DNA of 64,000 nucleotides from Imperialibacter sp040222385 (lineage in GTDB: Bacteria; Bacteroidota; Bacteroidia; Cytophagales; Cyclobacteriaceae). Every line of letters starts with the position of its first letter. The first letter of the stretch is position 1. The notes under the pieces were generated by a model, which saw only the letters and a program-made list of their open reading frames with translations, was not told the DNA's origin and searched no databases. Location of the stretch: positions 121,242 through 185,241 of the forward strand of contig NZ_JAVKDF010000014.1 in assembly GCF_040222385.1 (NCBI RefSeq), in the 5' to 3' direction. A program made the position numbers and the translations under genes. Below are positions 25,925-35,435 of this stretch, piece by piece.

Positions 25925-28621
25925 ATGAAGAAGCTATTTATCCTGGCAATTGCCGTAGTGTCTGTAGCACATTTTTCATCCGCTCAAAAATGGACAGTGG
26001 ATGATGTGGTCAATCAGGAGTCTCTTTCCAACGCAATTTTTTCTGACGACAACAACCTGGTGGCCTGGGTGAAACGCAGGCCTGCTCCCGACAAGGACAG
26101 CTTCGTGTCCGACATTTATCTAACTAGGCTGAATAGCAAAGACAAGGACGGCAACTTCAAAACAGTGCAGCTTACCAGAGGCGACGAGTCGGAAAGCAAT
26201 CCTGTCTTTTCTGCCGATGGAGAAACTATCTACTTCCTTTCTTCCAAAGCCAAGGGCAAAAACCTTTGGGCTTTGTCGCTACTTGGTGGAGAAGCTTACG
26301 TAGTCGACTCTTTTGACGTGTCCATTTCACAGCTAAAAAGGCTGGATGCGACAACCCTGATTTTCAAAGCCGAAGAAGGCAAGACGCTTTATGAGTCCGA
26401 AATAGAAAAGAAAAAAGACAATGTGCAGGTAATTGAAGACTCCCTGCATGTGAAGCCAAGCAGGTTATTCACGTTCGATACGGACAAGAAAAAAGTACAA
26501 AGGGTAACTGACAACCAATTCCCCATCAGCAGCTACGCTATTTCGCCCGATGGCAAATGGGTAGTTACCTCGCAGACAATGTCGCCTCATTATGGTGTGG
26601 ATGGCAAGCCTTCCCCCACACACCACCTTTGGAACCTCTCTGACAAAACGAGTCAAGAGATACTGACTACAGGTTATCAAACCCCGGGCAACTTCCAGTT
26701 TGCTGCCGACAACAGCGGATGCTATTTCACAAGCGTCCTTTCGTCCAACCCCGAATGGCAAGGTGCAGGTATCGACCTGCTGCATTTTTATGCTCTTGCA
26801 AACAATAACGTTACGCAAGTCAACCTGGGGCACGACTGGGGCTTGGGTGCTGGCTACGATGTGGCTGGGTCTCTCGTGATAGGCTCACTGGCAAAAGGCG
26901 CCTATAATGGGCTGGCTTTTTATAGCAAAAACGAGGGCAACTGGAGCAAGGAAATCATCAGTGCAGGCAACTACACCGATCATTTGAGTGTGGTAGCGGC
27001 GGCCAAAAATGGGGCAAAGCTATTAGTGGGATACTCCACAGCGTCTCTTCCCACCCAAGTTCGGGTAGCGGAAGTTGTCAAAGGAAAGAAGGGCAATTCG
27101 CTGGCCGTTGGTCAGGAACTAGCCAAACTTAACCCGCATTTGGAGAAAAAACCGATGACAAAATCGGAAGTGATTACGTGGACAGGCGCCCTGAACGAGG
27201 AAGTAACGGGCATTCTCTATTACCCAACCGACTTCGAAGCCGGGAAAAAATACCCGCTCATCGTAGCCATTCACGGTGGCCCGTCGGGTGTGGACATGGA
27301 TAGATGGGCCGATCGCTGGGGATATTATCCTCACCTGATGGCCGAGAAGGGCGTGTTTACCCTCAAACCCAACTACCATGGTTCATCCAACCACGGACAG
27401 AAATTTGTCGAGTCCATCAAAGGGCATTACTATGAGTACGAGCTGCCAGACATCATCAATGGCATCAAGCTGTTGAACGAAAAAGGGTATATCTACGAAG
27501 ACTCCATGGCGGTAATGGGCTGGTCGAACGGTGCCATTCTGGCGACTATGCTCACAGTGGAGCACCCCTTCTTGTTTAAAGTGGCTGCTGTAGGTGCTGG
27601 CGATGTGAATTGGACTTCAGACTATGGCAATTGTCAGTTCGGTGTCACTTTCGATCAGAGCTACTTCGGTGGTGCGCCATGGGACAACCGCAATGGCAAA
27701 ACCTACAACGAAGCCTACATCCTGAAGTCGCCGCTGTTTGAAATGGAGAAAGTGAAAACACCCACACTCATTTTCCACGGCAGCGAAGACCGGGCTGTGC
27801 CACGGGACCAAAGCTGGGAATATTACCGGGCCCTCCAGCAAATTGGCCAAGCCGATGTGCGCTTCCTATGGTTTCCTGGCCAGCCCCATGGGTTGCAGAA
27901 AATCACTCACCAGCAGCGCAAGATGACAGAAGAAATTGCCTGGTTCGACAACTACCTGTGGGGCAAAGCCGACAGGACCAACGAGGCATTCAAAAAAGGT
28001 AGCCCGCTTGCCCAACTGATCAGCAAGGAGAAAGCGAAAATGACAAACGGAGCCTATGGCGAAACGGTGAAGGGAAGCCTGATACCCGAAACTGCTGCGA
28101 CTAAAAAAGACTCTATTGCCATTGGCAAATTTGAAGTGACTAATGCGCAGTTCAAAGCCTATAGCAGCGAGTTCAGCTACCCGGCCGGGCAGGACAATTT
28201 CCCCGCAGTGGTGAGTCTGGAGCAGGCGAAAGGCTACACCTCGTGGCTAAGCACTCAAACCGGCCAAACCTACCGGTTGCCTTCAACGGCAGAAGCCAAA
28301 AAGCTGCACGACCTGGGCCTCAAGTCGGCTGCGAAGGAAAACACGCTCAACTACTGGGCTGGCTACGACATCACCATCGACGACCTGACCGACTTCAAAG
28401 CAAAATTAGCTGACGTAAAGAGCTCACTGCTCAAAGAGGTTGGCTCATTCCCAGCCTCCAAGGTAAAAGAGGCTGAAGTCTACGACCTTGGCGGCAACGT
28501 GGCAGAATATGCCTCCGATGGAAACACCTACGGTTTTGGTGCCTATGATTTTGCCGACGAAAAGGCTGGAGTAATAATGGCAGACAAAAGGAGTGTTGGG
28601 TTTAGGGTGGTGAAAGAATAA
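25925..28621 (+). CDS. S9 prolyl oligopeptidase-type peptidase fused to a SUMF1-like domain
   Basis: 898 residues with a signal peptide (to SSAQ, about residue 20). A WD40-like beta-propeller covers about 25-400. The alpha/beta hydrolase peptidase domain follows at about 410-680, with the triad Ser534 (GWSNGA), Asp622 (HGSEDRAVP) and His655 (GQPHGLQ). Residues about 700-898 are a compact SUMF1/FGE-type domain: IAIGKFEVTNAQFKAYS, YRLPSTAEAKKLH, YDLGGNVAEYAS, and the closing SVGFRVVKE. It lacks the active-site cysteines of true FGE. S9 peptidases of this kind cleave peptides outside the cytoplasm. The fused domain may serve in binding or anchoring, which is inference. Confidence 0.88.
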   Translation: MKKLFILAIAVVSVAHFSSAQKWTVDDVVNQESLSNAIFSDDNNLVAWVKRRPAPDKDSFVSDIYLTRLNSKDKDGNFKTVQLTRGDESESNPVFSADGETIYFLSSKAKGKNLWALSLLGGEAYVVDSFDVSISQLKRLDATTLIFKAEEGKTLYESEIEKKKDNVQVIEDSLHVKPSRLFTFDTDKKKVQRVTDNQFPISSYAISPDGKWVVTSQTMSPHYGVDGKPSPTHHLWNLSDKTSQEILTTGYQTPGNFQFAADNSGCYFTSVLSSNPEWQGAGIDLLHFYALANNNVTQVNLGHDWGLGAGYDVAGSLVIGSLAKGAYNGLAFYSKNEGNWSKEIISAGNYTDHLSVVAAAKNGAKLLVGYSTASLPTQVRVAEVVKGKKGNSLAVGQELAKLNPHLEKKPMTKSEVITWTGALNEEVTGILYYPTDFEAGKKYPLIVAIHGGPSGVDMDRWADRWGYYPHLMAEKGVFTLKPNYHGSSNHGQKFVESIKGHYYEYELPDIINGIKLLNEKGYIYEDSMAVMGWSNGAILATMLTVEHPFLFKVAAVGAGDVNWTSDYGNCQFGVTFDQSYFGGAPWDNRNGKTYNEAYILKSPLFEMEKVKTPTLIFHGSEDRAVPRDQSWEYYRALQQIGQADVRFLWFPGQPHGLQKITHQQRKMTEEIAWFDNYLWGKADRTNEAFKKGSPLAQLISKEKAKMTNGAYGETVKGSLIPETAATKKDSIAIGKFEVTNAQFKAYSSEFSYPAGQDNFPAVVSLEQAKGYTSWLSTQTGQTYRLPSTAEAKKLHDLGLKSAAKENTLNYWAGYDITIDDLTDFKAKLADVKSSLLKEVGSFPASKVKEAEVYDLGGNVAEYASDGNTYGFGAYDFADEKAGVIMADKRSVGFRVVKE

Positions 28622-28726
28622 ACACGCCCACTTTCCGCTTAAATAGGGTTACTACCGTACAAGTTTGGAAATGAGCGCCTGTAGGATTAAATTATATTAC
28701 ACATCACCTACAAATCATTTCCTGCT

Positions 28727-30028
28727 ATGACTACCAAAGCCCTCCTGCTGCTCTTCTTTTTTCTTTGCTGTGCCCGATTAAGTGCCCAACCCGGATGGAT
28801 TTGGCCAGAAGATTCGACCAAAGCTGCCAAAGCAAAGGAGTACTATGCGCTTTATTCCGACCTGTCGAAGCTGGGCAATTCTGAGGAAGCACTACCCTAC
28901 CTTGAATGGCTGCTTGCGGAAGTGGCGAACCTGAACGTGGGCCTTTACATCGGTGCTGCCAAAACCTACGAAGACCTGGCAGAAAAAGCGGAGGACGCAG
29001 CAGCTAAGGCATCTTATCAGGAACATGTATTGACCATCTACGACAAACGCATTGAGTACTTCAACCATGAGGGAGACGTGCTCAACCGCAAAGCATTTTC
29101 AGCCTACAAGTTCTACAAGGACAACAAAGCGAAATACCCGGAACTGATTGAATTGCTTGATAAGGCAAACAGCCTCAATGGAGTGGCTGCATTCGACAAT
29201 AACCTCATCGCTTTTATGGATGTGCTGAAGAGATCAAAATTGACTGGAGGAGGGATTTCCGACGAAAAGGTGCTAGAGTACTATGACGGGATCAGCGAAA
29301 TTCTTGAGGCAAAGATTGCCAGGGAACCTTCAGAGTGGCTGCTTAAAATACAAGAAACCATTGACCAGATTCTCATCGAGATTGTTCCGCTGGATTGCAG
29401 TTTTGTAGAAAATACCCTGGGAAGTAAATTGAAAGAAGATCCCTCGAACCTGAAGATGGCAAAGAAGGTTTTTCATCTTTTGCTCACTGGCAAGTGCACC
29501 GACAGTCCTCTCTTCTTTGAATCCGCCAAAATCATCCAGGACGAAGCTCCATCCTATGGTTTTGCCAGAATTCTGGCGGCAAAAAGAGCTGCTGACGATG
29601 ATCATGAAGCTGCGCTAAGATACTACAACGAGGCGCTAAGCCTCACCGATGAAAATGACAAAAAGGCTGAGACGTCGCTGGACATTGCCAGGATTTATGC
29701 AGCTCAGGAACAAAAGGCGATGGCTCGAACGCATGCGAGAAAAGCGCTCGGGTACCAGGAGGAAATGCCTGAAGCCTACAACCTGATCGGCAACCTTTAC
29801 TACCATAGCTATGAGGATTGCCGTGAAGGCGTAAGCCGGGTGAAAGACAGGGCGGTGTTCATTGCGGCTTACGACATGTACCGCAAAGCGGGCAATGCAA
29901 AAGGCATGGAAGAGGCAAAAAGCCAGTTCCCTTCTATTGGGGAAATTTTCGAAGAAGGAATGCAGGAAGGAGATAAAATAACCCTGAGCTGCTGGGTAAA
30001 AGAAAGTGTCGTATTGCAGAAAAGATAG
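28727..30028 (+). CDS. Secreted TPR-repeat protein
   Basis: 433 residues with a signal peptide (MTTKALLLLFFFLCC to LSAQ, about residue 21). The rest is helical and shows TPR-like units, clearest at about 30-110 (EYYALYSDLSKLGNSEEALPYLEWL) and 285-395 (EAALRYYNEALSLTDENDKKAETSL, ARTHARKALGYQEEMPEAYNLIGNLYY). TPR domains mediate protein binding. There is no enzyme motif. The gene stands alone after the peptidase gene (105-bp gap) and ends close to the convergent membrane-protein gene. The partner is unknown. Confidence 0.8.
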   Translation: MTTKALLLLFFFLCCARLSAQPGWIWPEDSTKAAKAKEYYALYSDLSKLGNSEEALPYLEWLLAEVANLNVGLYIGAAKTYEDLAEKAEDAAAKASYQEHVLTIYDKRIEYFNHEGDVLNRKAFSAYKFYKDNKAKYPELIELLDKANSLNGVAAFDNNLIAFMDVLKRSKLTGGGISDEKVLEYYDGISEILEAKIAREPSEWLLKIQETIDQILIEIVPLDCSFVENTLGSKLKEDPSNLKMAKKVFHLLLTGKCTDSPLFFESAKIIQDEAPSYGFARILAAKRAADDDHEAALRYYNEALSLTDENDKKAETSLDIARIYAAQEQKAMARTHARKALGYQEEMPEAYNLIGNLYYHSYEDCREGVSRVKDRAVFIAAYDMYRKAGNAKGMEEAKSQFPSIGEIFEEGMQEGDKITLSCWVKESVVLQKR

Positions 30029-30089
30029 TCAACATCATTCTTATCGTCTTCTACAACAGGCGAGTGGTTGTGGATTTCCGTAACCTCAA

Positions 30090-30686
30090 TTATTCCTTTC
30101 TTTCAATAAGGTTAGTTGAATCTTCGCCAACTTGTCGCCTTCTTTCATTAAACACTTCTGTCAGCGCTTGTCTAGCTTCTTCAGTCAAGTCAAGTTTACT
30201 AGTCCTCACGAGTTCTTGCTCACTCAACTTCTCAAACTTAGTTTTATAAAACTTTACCGCCTTATCGAATGAGCCCACTCTTTTCTCGTTCGAAATCCCC
30301 GCAGTCTCTTTAAGCCATTGGATAAGAATTGGCCTTCGGAAAAGTGCAAGGACGAAAAAAAGAGCCAGAGAATAGAGCTGAATACCAGGTGTGATACCTG
30401 TTCCAAAACTCGAAAAGGCAATAGTTAAATTGATAAAGTACAAAAACGAAGCAATGTTTAACATCCCGAAGAAAAGAAGAATTACAAGTGACGGCAATAG
30501 AAAACTTCTTTTCAAATAGGCAATTATCGTTACCGCCGATAGCCCGATGAATCCAATCGCATCTGACACATATAGGGAATAACCGGTCATCAAGGCAATA
30601 GAAAAGCTTAACAGCATACCTGCCCAGAGTAGAACGATGATTACATCTTCAACCGAAGCCTTCTCCCAAAAAGACTTTTCTGACAT
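30090..30686 (-). CDS. Small multi-pass membrane protein, unknown
   Basis: 198 residues with about four predicted membrane helices in the first 125 residues (VIIVLLWAGMLLSFSIALMTG, AIGFIGLSAVTIIAYL, LPSLVILLFFGMLNIASFL, LYSLALFFVLALF). A charged cytoplasmic tail of about 70 residues follows (KAVKFYKTKFEKLSEQELV, EEARQALTEVFNERR). I do not recognise the family. It starts 4 bp after the branching-enzyme gene, so the two are probably co-transcribed. Confidence 0.7.
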   Translation of the reverse strand: MSEKSFWEKASVEDVIIVLLWAGMLLSFSIALMTGYSLYVSDAIGFIGLSAVTIIAYLKRSFLLPSLVILLFFGMLNIASFLYFINLTIAFSSFGTGITPGIQLYSLALFFVLALFRRPILIQWLKETAGISNEKRVGSFDKAVKFYKTKFEKLSEQELVRTSKLDLTEEARQALTEVFNERRRQVGEDSTNLIERKE

Positions 30687-30690
30687 AGAT

Positions 30691-32709
30691 TTATTTTTTC
30701 TTCATCACCAGACACACCCTCGCCGGTAAATATACACTCAGAAAGTGTTCTCCATACAGGTTCACTGTTGGGTAGGTCATCTTGTCGTCTACTCTTCCGA
30801 AGCCTCCGAACTTGGCGTGGTCGCTGTTGAGCACGATTTTGTAGTCACCACCCTGCGGCACTTTGAACCTATAGTCGGGCACTGAGTTTTGCCCATGAAA
30901 GTTGAAAAGGAAAATCAGGTTTTTCCGCTCAAAAATGATGACCTTATTGGTATCATCCATATTAAGTTGCTGAGCTGGCAAGCTGTCCGGAATAGCCTCC
31001 GCAGTAGCCAGGTGCACCATGGCTTCGTCAAAACTGTTGAGGTATTGGTAACGCAGATCGGCATGATCCACAAGGCTCCACTGCCTGCGGGCATATTTGT
31101 AGCTCCAGCCATTGCCCTCCCTCGGGAAGTCGACCCACTCAGGGTGCCCAAACTCATTGCCAATAAAAGTCAGGTAGCCTTCACCGCCCAAAGACAGGGT
31201 AAACAATCGTAGCATTTTGTGCAGCGCAATGCCCCTGTCGATGATCAGACTTGGAAGCTCCTTGTGCATGTGGGTGTACATTTCCTTGTCCATTAGCCAA
31301 AAAGCCAGCGACTTATCACCCACAAGGGCCTGGTCGTGCGACTCGGCATAGGCGATATTTTTCTCCCCAAACCGTCTGTTTTGCAGCGTACTCCACATCT
31401 CATGGATATTCCACTCTTCATCGGTCTTGTGCTTCAGCAACTTGATCCAATAGTCGGGAATGCCCATGGCCAGCCGATAGTCAAAACCAAGGCCTCCTTC
31501 TTTGGTGGGTCGGCACAGGCCCGGCATGCCACTCATGTCTTCGGCGATGGAGATAGTGCCTTTTTTGGAATGAATGATTTCGTTGGCCAACTGTAGGTAG
31601 GTGAGTACATCCCAGTCGACGCCGGCAGCGAAATATTTGTCGTAATGATCGAAACTTACGTTGCCATGGTGAAAATACAGCATGGAAGTAATGCCATCGA
31701 AGCGGTACCCATCAAAATGAAACTCCTCCAGCCAATATTTCACGTTCGATAACAAAAACTGCTTCACCTCCCATTTGCCGTAGTTGAATAGCATGGAATC
31801 CCACTGTTCGTGAAAGCCCCTGCTCCCCTCGTGAAAATATTGGGTTTGCGTGCCATCGAGCTTGTTGAGTCCTTCGGCAATATTCTTCACAGCATGAGAA
31901 TGCACAATGTCCATGATAACTGCTATGCCCATCTCATGTGCTTTGTTCACCAGATAGCGCAAGTCGTCCGGTGTGCCAAATCGGCTGGTGGGTGCAAAAT
32001 AATTGCTGACATGGTAGCCAAAGGAGCCGTAGTAGGGATGCTCCTGCACCGCCATCATTTGTATGGTGTTATATCCCAGCTTCTTGATTCTTGGCAAGGT
32101 AAGCTCGGCAAACTCCCTGTAGGTGCCTACTCCCTCCTTTTCCTGCGCCATACCCACATGGCACTCATAAATGATGGGGCATTTGCTGGCGGCTACGGAG
32201 GAAAACTTTGTGTCCGACCATTTGAATTTTTTTGCTGGCTTATAAACGCAAGCAGAGAAATCATAAGTGGTAGGATCTTGTACCACGTAGGTGGCGTAGG
32301 CTGGAATCCGATCCATTTCGCCAGCTTCAGACTTTACGTGCACTTTGAACTTGGTGCCGTCCTGGAATTTCTCGCCCTTCTTCTCTTCAGCAATGAAAAT
32401 CTCCCAAATGCCTTCCTTGTTTTTCTTCAGCTTGTGTGCCTCTCTGTCCCACCCATTAAAGTCGCCCACCACAGAAAGCGCATGGGCGGCAGGCGCCCAC
32501 TCACGATACCACCAGCCGTTGGCCTTGTCGTCGTAGGTAAGGCCAAAATACTCGTAGGCCGAGGCAAATTGATCCAAAGAGCCGGAAGCTTTTTTGATAT
32601 CCCCCATGGCTGCATTGAACCTTTCGATCCTATTACTCACCTCTTCAGCATAAGGTTCCAGCCAGGGGTCATTTTTAACAAGTATCGGAGTGGTAGTCTT
32701 TTTGGCCAT
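30691..32709 (-). CDS. glgB: 1,4-alpha-glucan branching enzyme, eukaryotic-type (GH13_8-like)
   Basis: 672 residues: a CBM48-type N-terminal domain (about 50-150; YDDKANGWWYREWAPAAHAL), the GH13 barrel, and an all-beta C-terminal domain. The catalytic residues are Asp338 (YRFDGITSM), Glu390 (AEDMSGMPG) and Asp459 (AESHDQALVGDKSLAF). Long stretches match the human/yeast GBE1 type rather than E. coli GlgB, for example MYTHMHKELPSLIIDRGIALHK and GNEFGHPEWVDFPR. The enzyme makes alpha-1,6 branches in glycogen in the cytoplasm. An SDR gene lies 14 bp upstream. Other glycogen genes are not in this window. Confidence 0.93.
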   Translation of the reverse strand: MAKKTTTPILVKNDPWLEPYAEEVSNRIERFNAAMGDIKKASGSLDQFASAYEYFGLTYDDKANGWWYREWAPAAHALSVVGDFNGWDREAHKLKKNKEGIWEIFIAEEKKGEKFQDGTKFKVHVKSEAGEMDRIPAYATYVVQDPTTYDFSACVYKPAKKFKWSDTKFSSVAASKCPIIYECHVGMAQEKEGVGTYREFAELTLPRIKKLGYNTIQMMAVQEHPYYGSFGYHVSNYFAPTSRFGTPDDLRYLVNKAHEMGIAVIMDIVHSHAVKNIAEGLNKLDGTQTQYFHEGSRGFHEQWDSMLFNYGKWEVKQFLLSNVKYWLEEFHFDGYRFDGITSMLYFHHGNVSFDHYDKYFAAGVDWDVLTYLQLANEIIHSKKGTISIAEDMSGMPGLCRPTKEGGLGFDYRLAMGIPDYWIKLLKHKTDEEWNIHEMWSTLQNRRFGEKNIAYAESHDQALVGDKSLAFWLMDKEMYTHMHKELPSLIIDRGIALHKMLRLFTLSLGGEGYLTFIGNEFGHPEWVDFPREGNGWSYKYARRQWSLVDHADLRYQYLNSFDEAMVHLATAEAIPDSLPAQQLNMDDTNKVIIFERKNLIFLFNFHGQNSVPDYRFKVPQGGDYKIVLNSDHAKFGGFGRVDDKMTYPTVNLYGEHFLSVYLPARVCLVMKKK

Positions 32710-32723
32710 AGTTGCGGGGTGTT

Positions 32724-33545
32724 TTAAATAAAGAAGTCAGGCATGAGGTTGGCAGAAGGGTCGACAGCATAACCAGCGAGATCGGTAATGCCCTCCGCCT
32801 TCAACACTTCATCGTCAATATAGAAATTGCCGGTGGCTTCTGATGACTTTCTCCTTAAAATATAATAAGCAGCGTCGGCCAGTATCTCCGGTTTCCTCGA
32901 TTGATTCACCATCTGATCACCTCCCAGCAGGTTCTGCACGGCAGCGGTGGCGATGGTTGTTCGGGGCCACAAAGCGTTAACAGCAATATTATCCTTTTTG
33001 AACTCCTTGGCCATGCCCAGCACACACATGCTCATGCCAAACTTGGCCATGGTGTAGGCTACGTGAGGCGCAAACCAGTGAGCCTCCATATTCAGCGGCG
33101 GCGACATATTCATGATGTGTGGGTTCTCTGCCTTCTTTAGGTAGGGAATGCACGTCTTTGACATCAAAAAAGTGCCCCTGGTATTCACCTGATGCATGAG
33201 GTCGTATCGCTTCATTTCGGTGGCCAGCGTTGGTGTAAGGCTAATGGCACTGGCATTGTTAATCAGTATATCAATCCCGCCAAACGTCTCCACTGCCTTC
33301 TCCACAGCGGCCTGCACCTGGTCTTCGAAACGGATGTCGACCATCAACGGCAAAGCCTTACCTCCCGCCTGTTCGATTTCCTCGGCTGCGGTATAGATCG
33401 TGCCTGGCAGCTTCGGATGTGGTTCGGTTGTTTTGGCTGCGATTACAATATTGGCACCTTCACTGGCCAATTTTTTGCCGATGGCAAGGCCAATTCCTCT
33501 GCTGGCACCGGTGATAAAAACTGTTTTATTCTTAAAATATGTCAT
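32724..33545 (-). CDS. SDR family oxidoreductase, HSDL2-like
   Basis: A 273-residue short-chain dehydrogenase. The nucleotide-binding TGASRGIG lies at residues 12-19, NNAS at 97-100, and the catalytic set is Ser148, Tyr164 and Lys168 (YTMAK). The AAKTTEPHPKLPGTI and NMSPPLNM...WFAPHVAYTMAKFGMS segments are typical of the HSDL2-like branch (human hydroxysteroid dehydrogenase-like 2 without its SCP2 domain), often tied to fatty-acid metabolism. The substrate is unknown. It is the first gene of a probable three-gene minus-strand operon with glgB and the small membrane protein. Confidence 0.9.
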   Translation of the reverse strand: MTYFKNKTVFITGASRGIGLAIGKKLASEGANIVIAAKTTEPHPKLPGTIYTAAEEIEQAGGKALPLMVDIRFEDQVQAAVEKAVETFGGIDILINNASAISLTPTLATEMKRYDLMHQVNTRGTFLMSKTCIPYLKKAENPHIMNMSPPLNMEAHWFAPHVAYTMAKFGMSMCVLGMAKEFKKDNIAVNALWPRTTIATAAVQNLLGGDQMVNQSRKPEILADAAYYILRRKSSEATGNFYIDDEVLKAEGITDLAGYAVDPSANLMPDFFI

Positions 33546-33703
33546 ATATTTATGGGTTCGATCTGCATCATTTAGAAAGGGGTAACGTTATTGTTTAAAT
33601 TAAGGGAATTATTCATAATTTAAGAATGATTGTATAGAATAACTCCGCAACGTTGCTTCAATAAATAATTCGTTCAAGTAGACGCTCGCAAAACGCCCGC
33701 ACA

Positions 33704-35353
33704 ATGAGTAAATTTCAAAGACGCCTCTTTATACCTACGCTGCTAGTACTGGCCATCGGCTGGTTTGGTTTTTCCAGCTACAGCGACAAATTTTTTCAAA
33801 TAGCCAAGAACCTCGATTTGTTTGCTTCCATCTACAAGGAAATCAACACCTACTATGTGGACGATGTGAACCCTAACAGGTTGATCAAAACAGGTATTGA
33901 TGCGATGCTGGAAAGCCTCGACCCCTATACCGTATATATTCCAGAAGACGACATAGAAGACTTCCGCACAATGACAACAGGTGAATACGGGGGCATAGGT
34001 GCAAGCACAGAATTCCTTGAAGGACACCACACCATCATCATGCTACAGGAAGGTTACCCTGCTCACAAAGCGGGCTTGCAAATAGGGGATCAAATCCTGA
34101 GCATCAATGGCATTGAAGTTGAGCAAAAAGAAACCTTCGATTTGGGCAAGCTGCTCAAAGGGCAATCCAGAACAAACTTCGGCATCACCGTTAACCGATA
34201 CGGCAAAAAGGAGCCAATGGTGTTTCAGGTGGACCGTGAGAAAATCACCATCGACAATGTGTACTACTCAGGCATGGTGAATGACAATATTGGCCTGATC
34301 AAGTTAACTGAGTTTACCACACATGCCGGGGACGAAGTGAAAAAGGCGGTGATCAAATTGAAGAAAGAAGGTGCCACTTCCATTATTCTTGACTTAAGGG
34401 ACAACCCGGGCGGGCTGCTGCACGAGGCAGTTAATATTTCGAATATTTTTCTTCCAAAGGGCAAAAAAGTAGTTGACACAAAAGGCAAAATCACCGACCT
34501 GAACAGGACTTATAAAACACTGGATGAGCCGGTGGACACTCAAATCCCATTGGCCATTCTTACCAACGGAGGCAGTGCGTCCGCTTCCGAAATTGTGGCT
34601 GGCGTTATCCAGGACTTCGACAGAGGAGTACTGATTGGGGAAAAGACTTTTGGAAAAGGACTTGTACAATCCACCCGCCCGCTGAGCTACAATGCACAAC
34701 TTAAAGTAACCACTGCCAAATACTATATCCCAAGCGGTAGATGTATTCAGGCGTTGGACTATGCCCACCGCAATGCCGATGGAACGGTCAATAAGCTGCC
34801 TGATTCTTTGAAAGTAGCATTCAAAACTGGAAATGGCCGGGTGGTTTATGATGGCGATGGACTGGATCCTGATGTGGTGGTTGAGGTAGAAGACTATCCA
34901 AGCATCGCACTTGTGCTATCTTCCAAAGGGTATCTATTCCAGTATGCCACGCTTTACCATTACCAGCATCCACAAATTTCGGCCGCCAGAGAGTTTCAGC
35001 TGAGCGACGCCGACTACAACGATTTTCTGAGTTGGGTTCGTAAAAAGGAGCTTTCTTACGAAACTTCCGTGGACAGGGCTTATCGTCACCTGCTTGCCGC
35101 AGCCAAGAGAGACAAGACCTACGCCAGCCTTGAAGACCAACTCGGATCCCTGGAAGAAAAAATCAATGCCCTGAAAGAAAAAGACCTCACCAAGTTCAAA
35201 GACGACATCAAAGGGCTGTTGGAGCAGGAGATCATTACCCGCTACTACCTGCAGAAAGGCCTCATTGAAGTGACCTTCCCCGACGATCCGGATATTCAAA
35301 AAGCCATTCAGGTGCTGAATAACCCTGCTGAATACAAAAGAATTTTAGGCTGA
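33704..35353 (+). CDS. S41 family C-terminal processing peptidase
   Basis: 549 residues: an N-terminal signal or membrane anchor (about 8-25), a helical part, a PDZ domain (about 85-170; GGIGASTEFLEGHHTIIMLQEG, AGLQIGDQILSINGIEV), and the S41 protease domain. The nucleophile lies in GGSASASEIVAG (residues 289-300; Ser293 by the usual 25-residue spacing) with the general base Lys318 in TFGKGLVQ. The C-terminal about 150 residues are helical and coiled-coil-like. CtpA/Prc-type enzymes cleave proteins at their C-terminus in the periplasm. The sigma-factor operon begins 82 bp downstream. Confidence 0.92.
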   Translation: MSKFQRRLFIPTLLVLAIGWFGFSSYSDKFFQIAKNLDLFASIYKEINTYYVDDVNPNRLIKTGIDAMLESLDPYTVYIPEDDIEDFRTMTTGEYGGIGASTEFLEGHHTIIMLQEGYPAHKAGLQIGDQILSINGIEVEQKETFDLGKLLKGQSRTNFGITVNRYGKKEPMVFQVDREKITIDNVYYSGMVNDNIGLIKLTEFTTHAGDEVKKAVIKLKKEGATSIILDLRDNPGGLLHEAVNISNIFLPKGKKVVDTKGKITDLNRTYKTLDEPVDTQIPLAILTNGGSASASEIVAGVIQDFDRGVLIGEKTFGKGLVQSTRPLSYNAQLKVTTAKYYIPSGRCIQALDYAHRNADGTVNKLPDSLKVAFKTGNGRVVYDGDGLDPDVVVEVEDYPSIALVLSSKGYLFQYATLYHYQHPQISAAREFQLSDADYNDFLSWVRKKELSYETSVDRAYRHLLAAAKRDKTYASLEDQLGSLEEKINALKEKDLTKFKDDIKGLLEQEIITRYYLQKGLIEVTFPDDPDIQKAIQVLNNPAEYKRILG

Positions 35354-35435
35354 AAAACTTTTTAGGTAATTCTATGTAACCTTTCTCTCCGACCAAGGTT
35401 TTCCCGCCGAACATGAATCGATAACCCCAGGTGGT

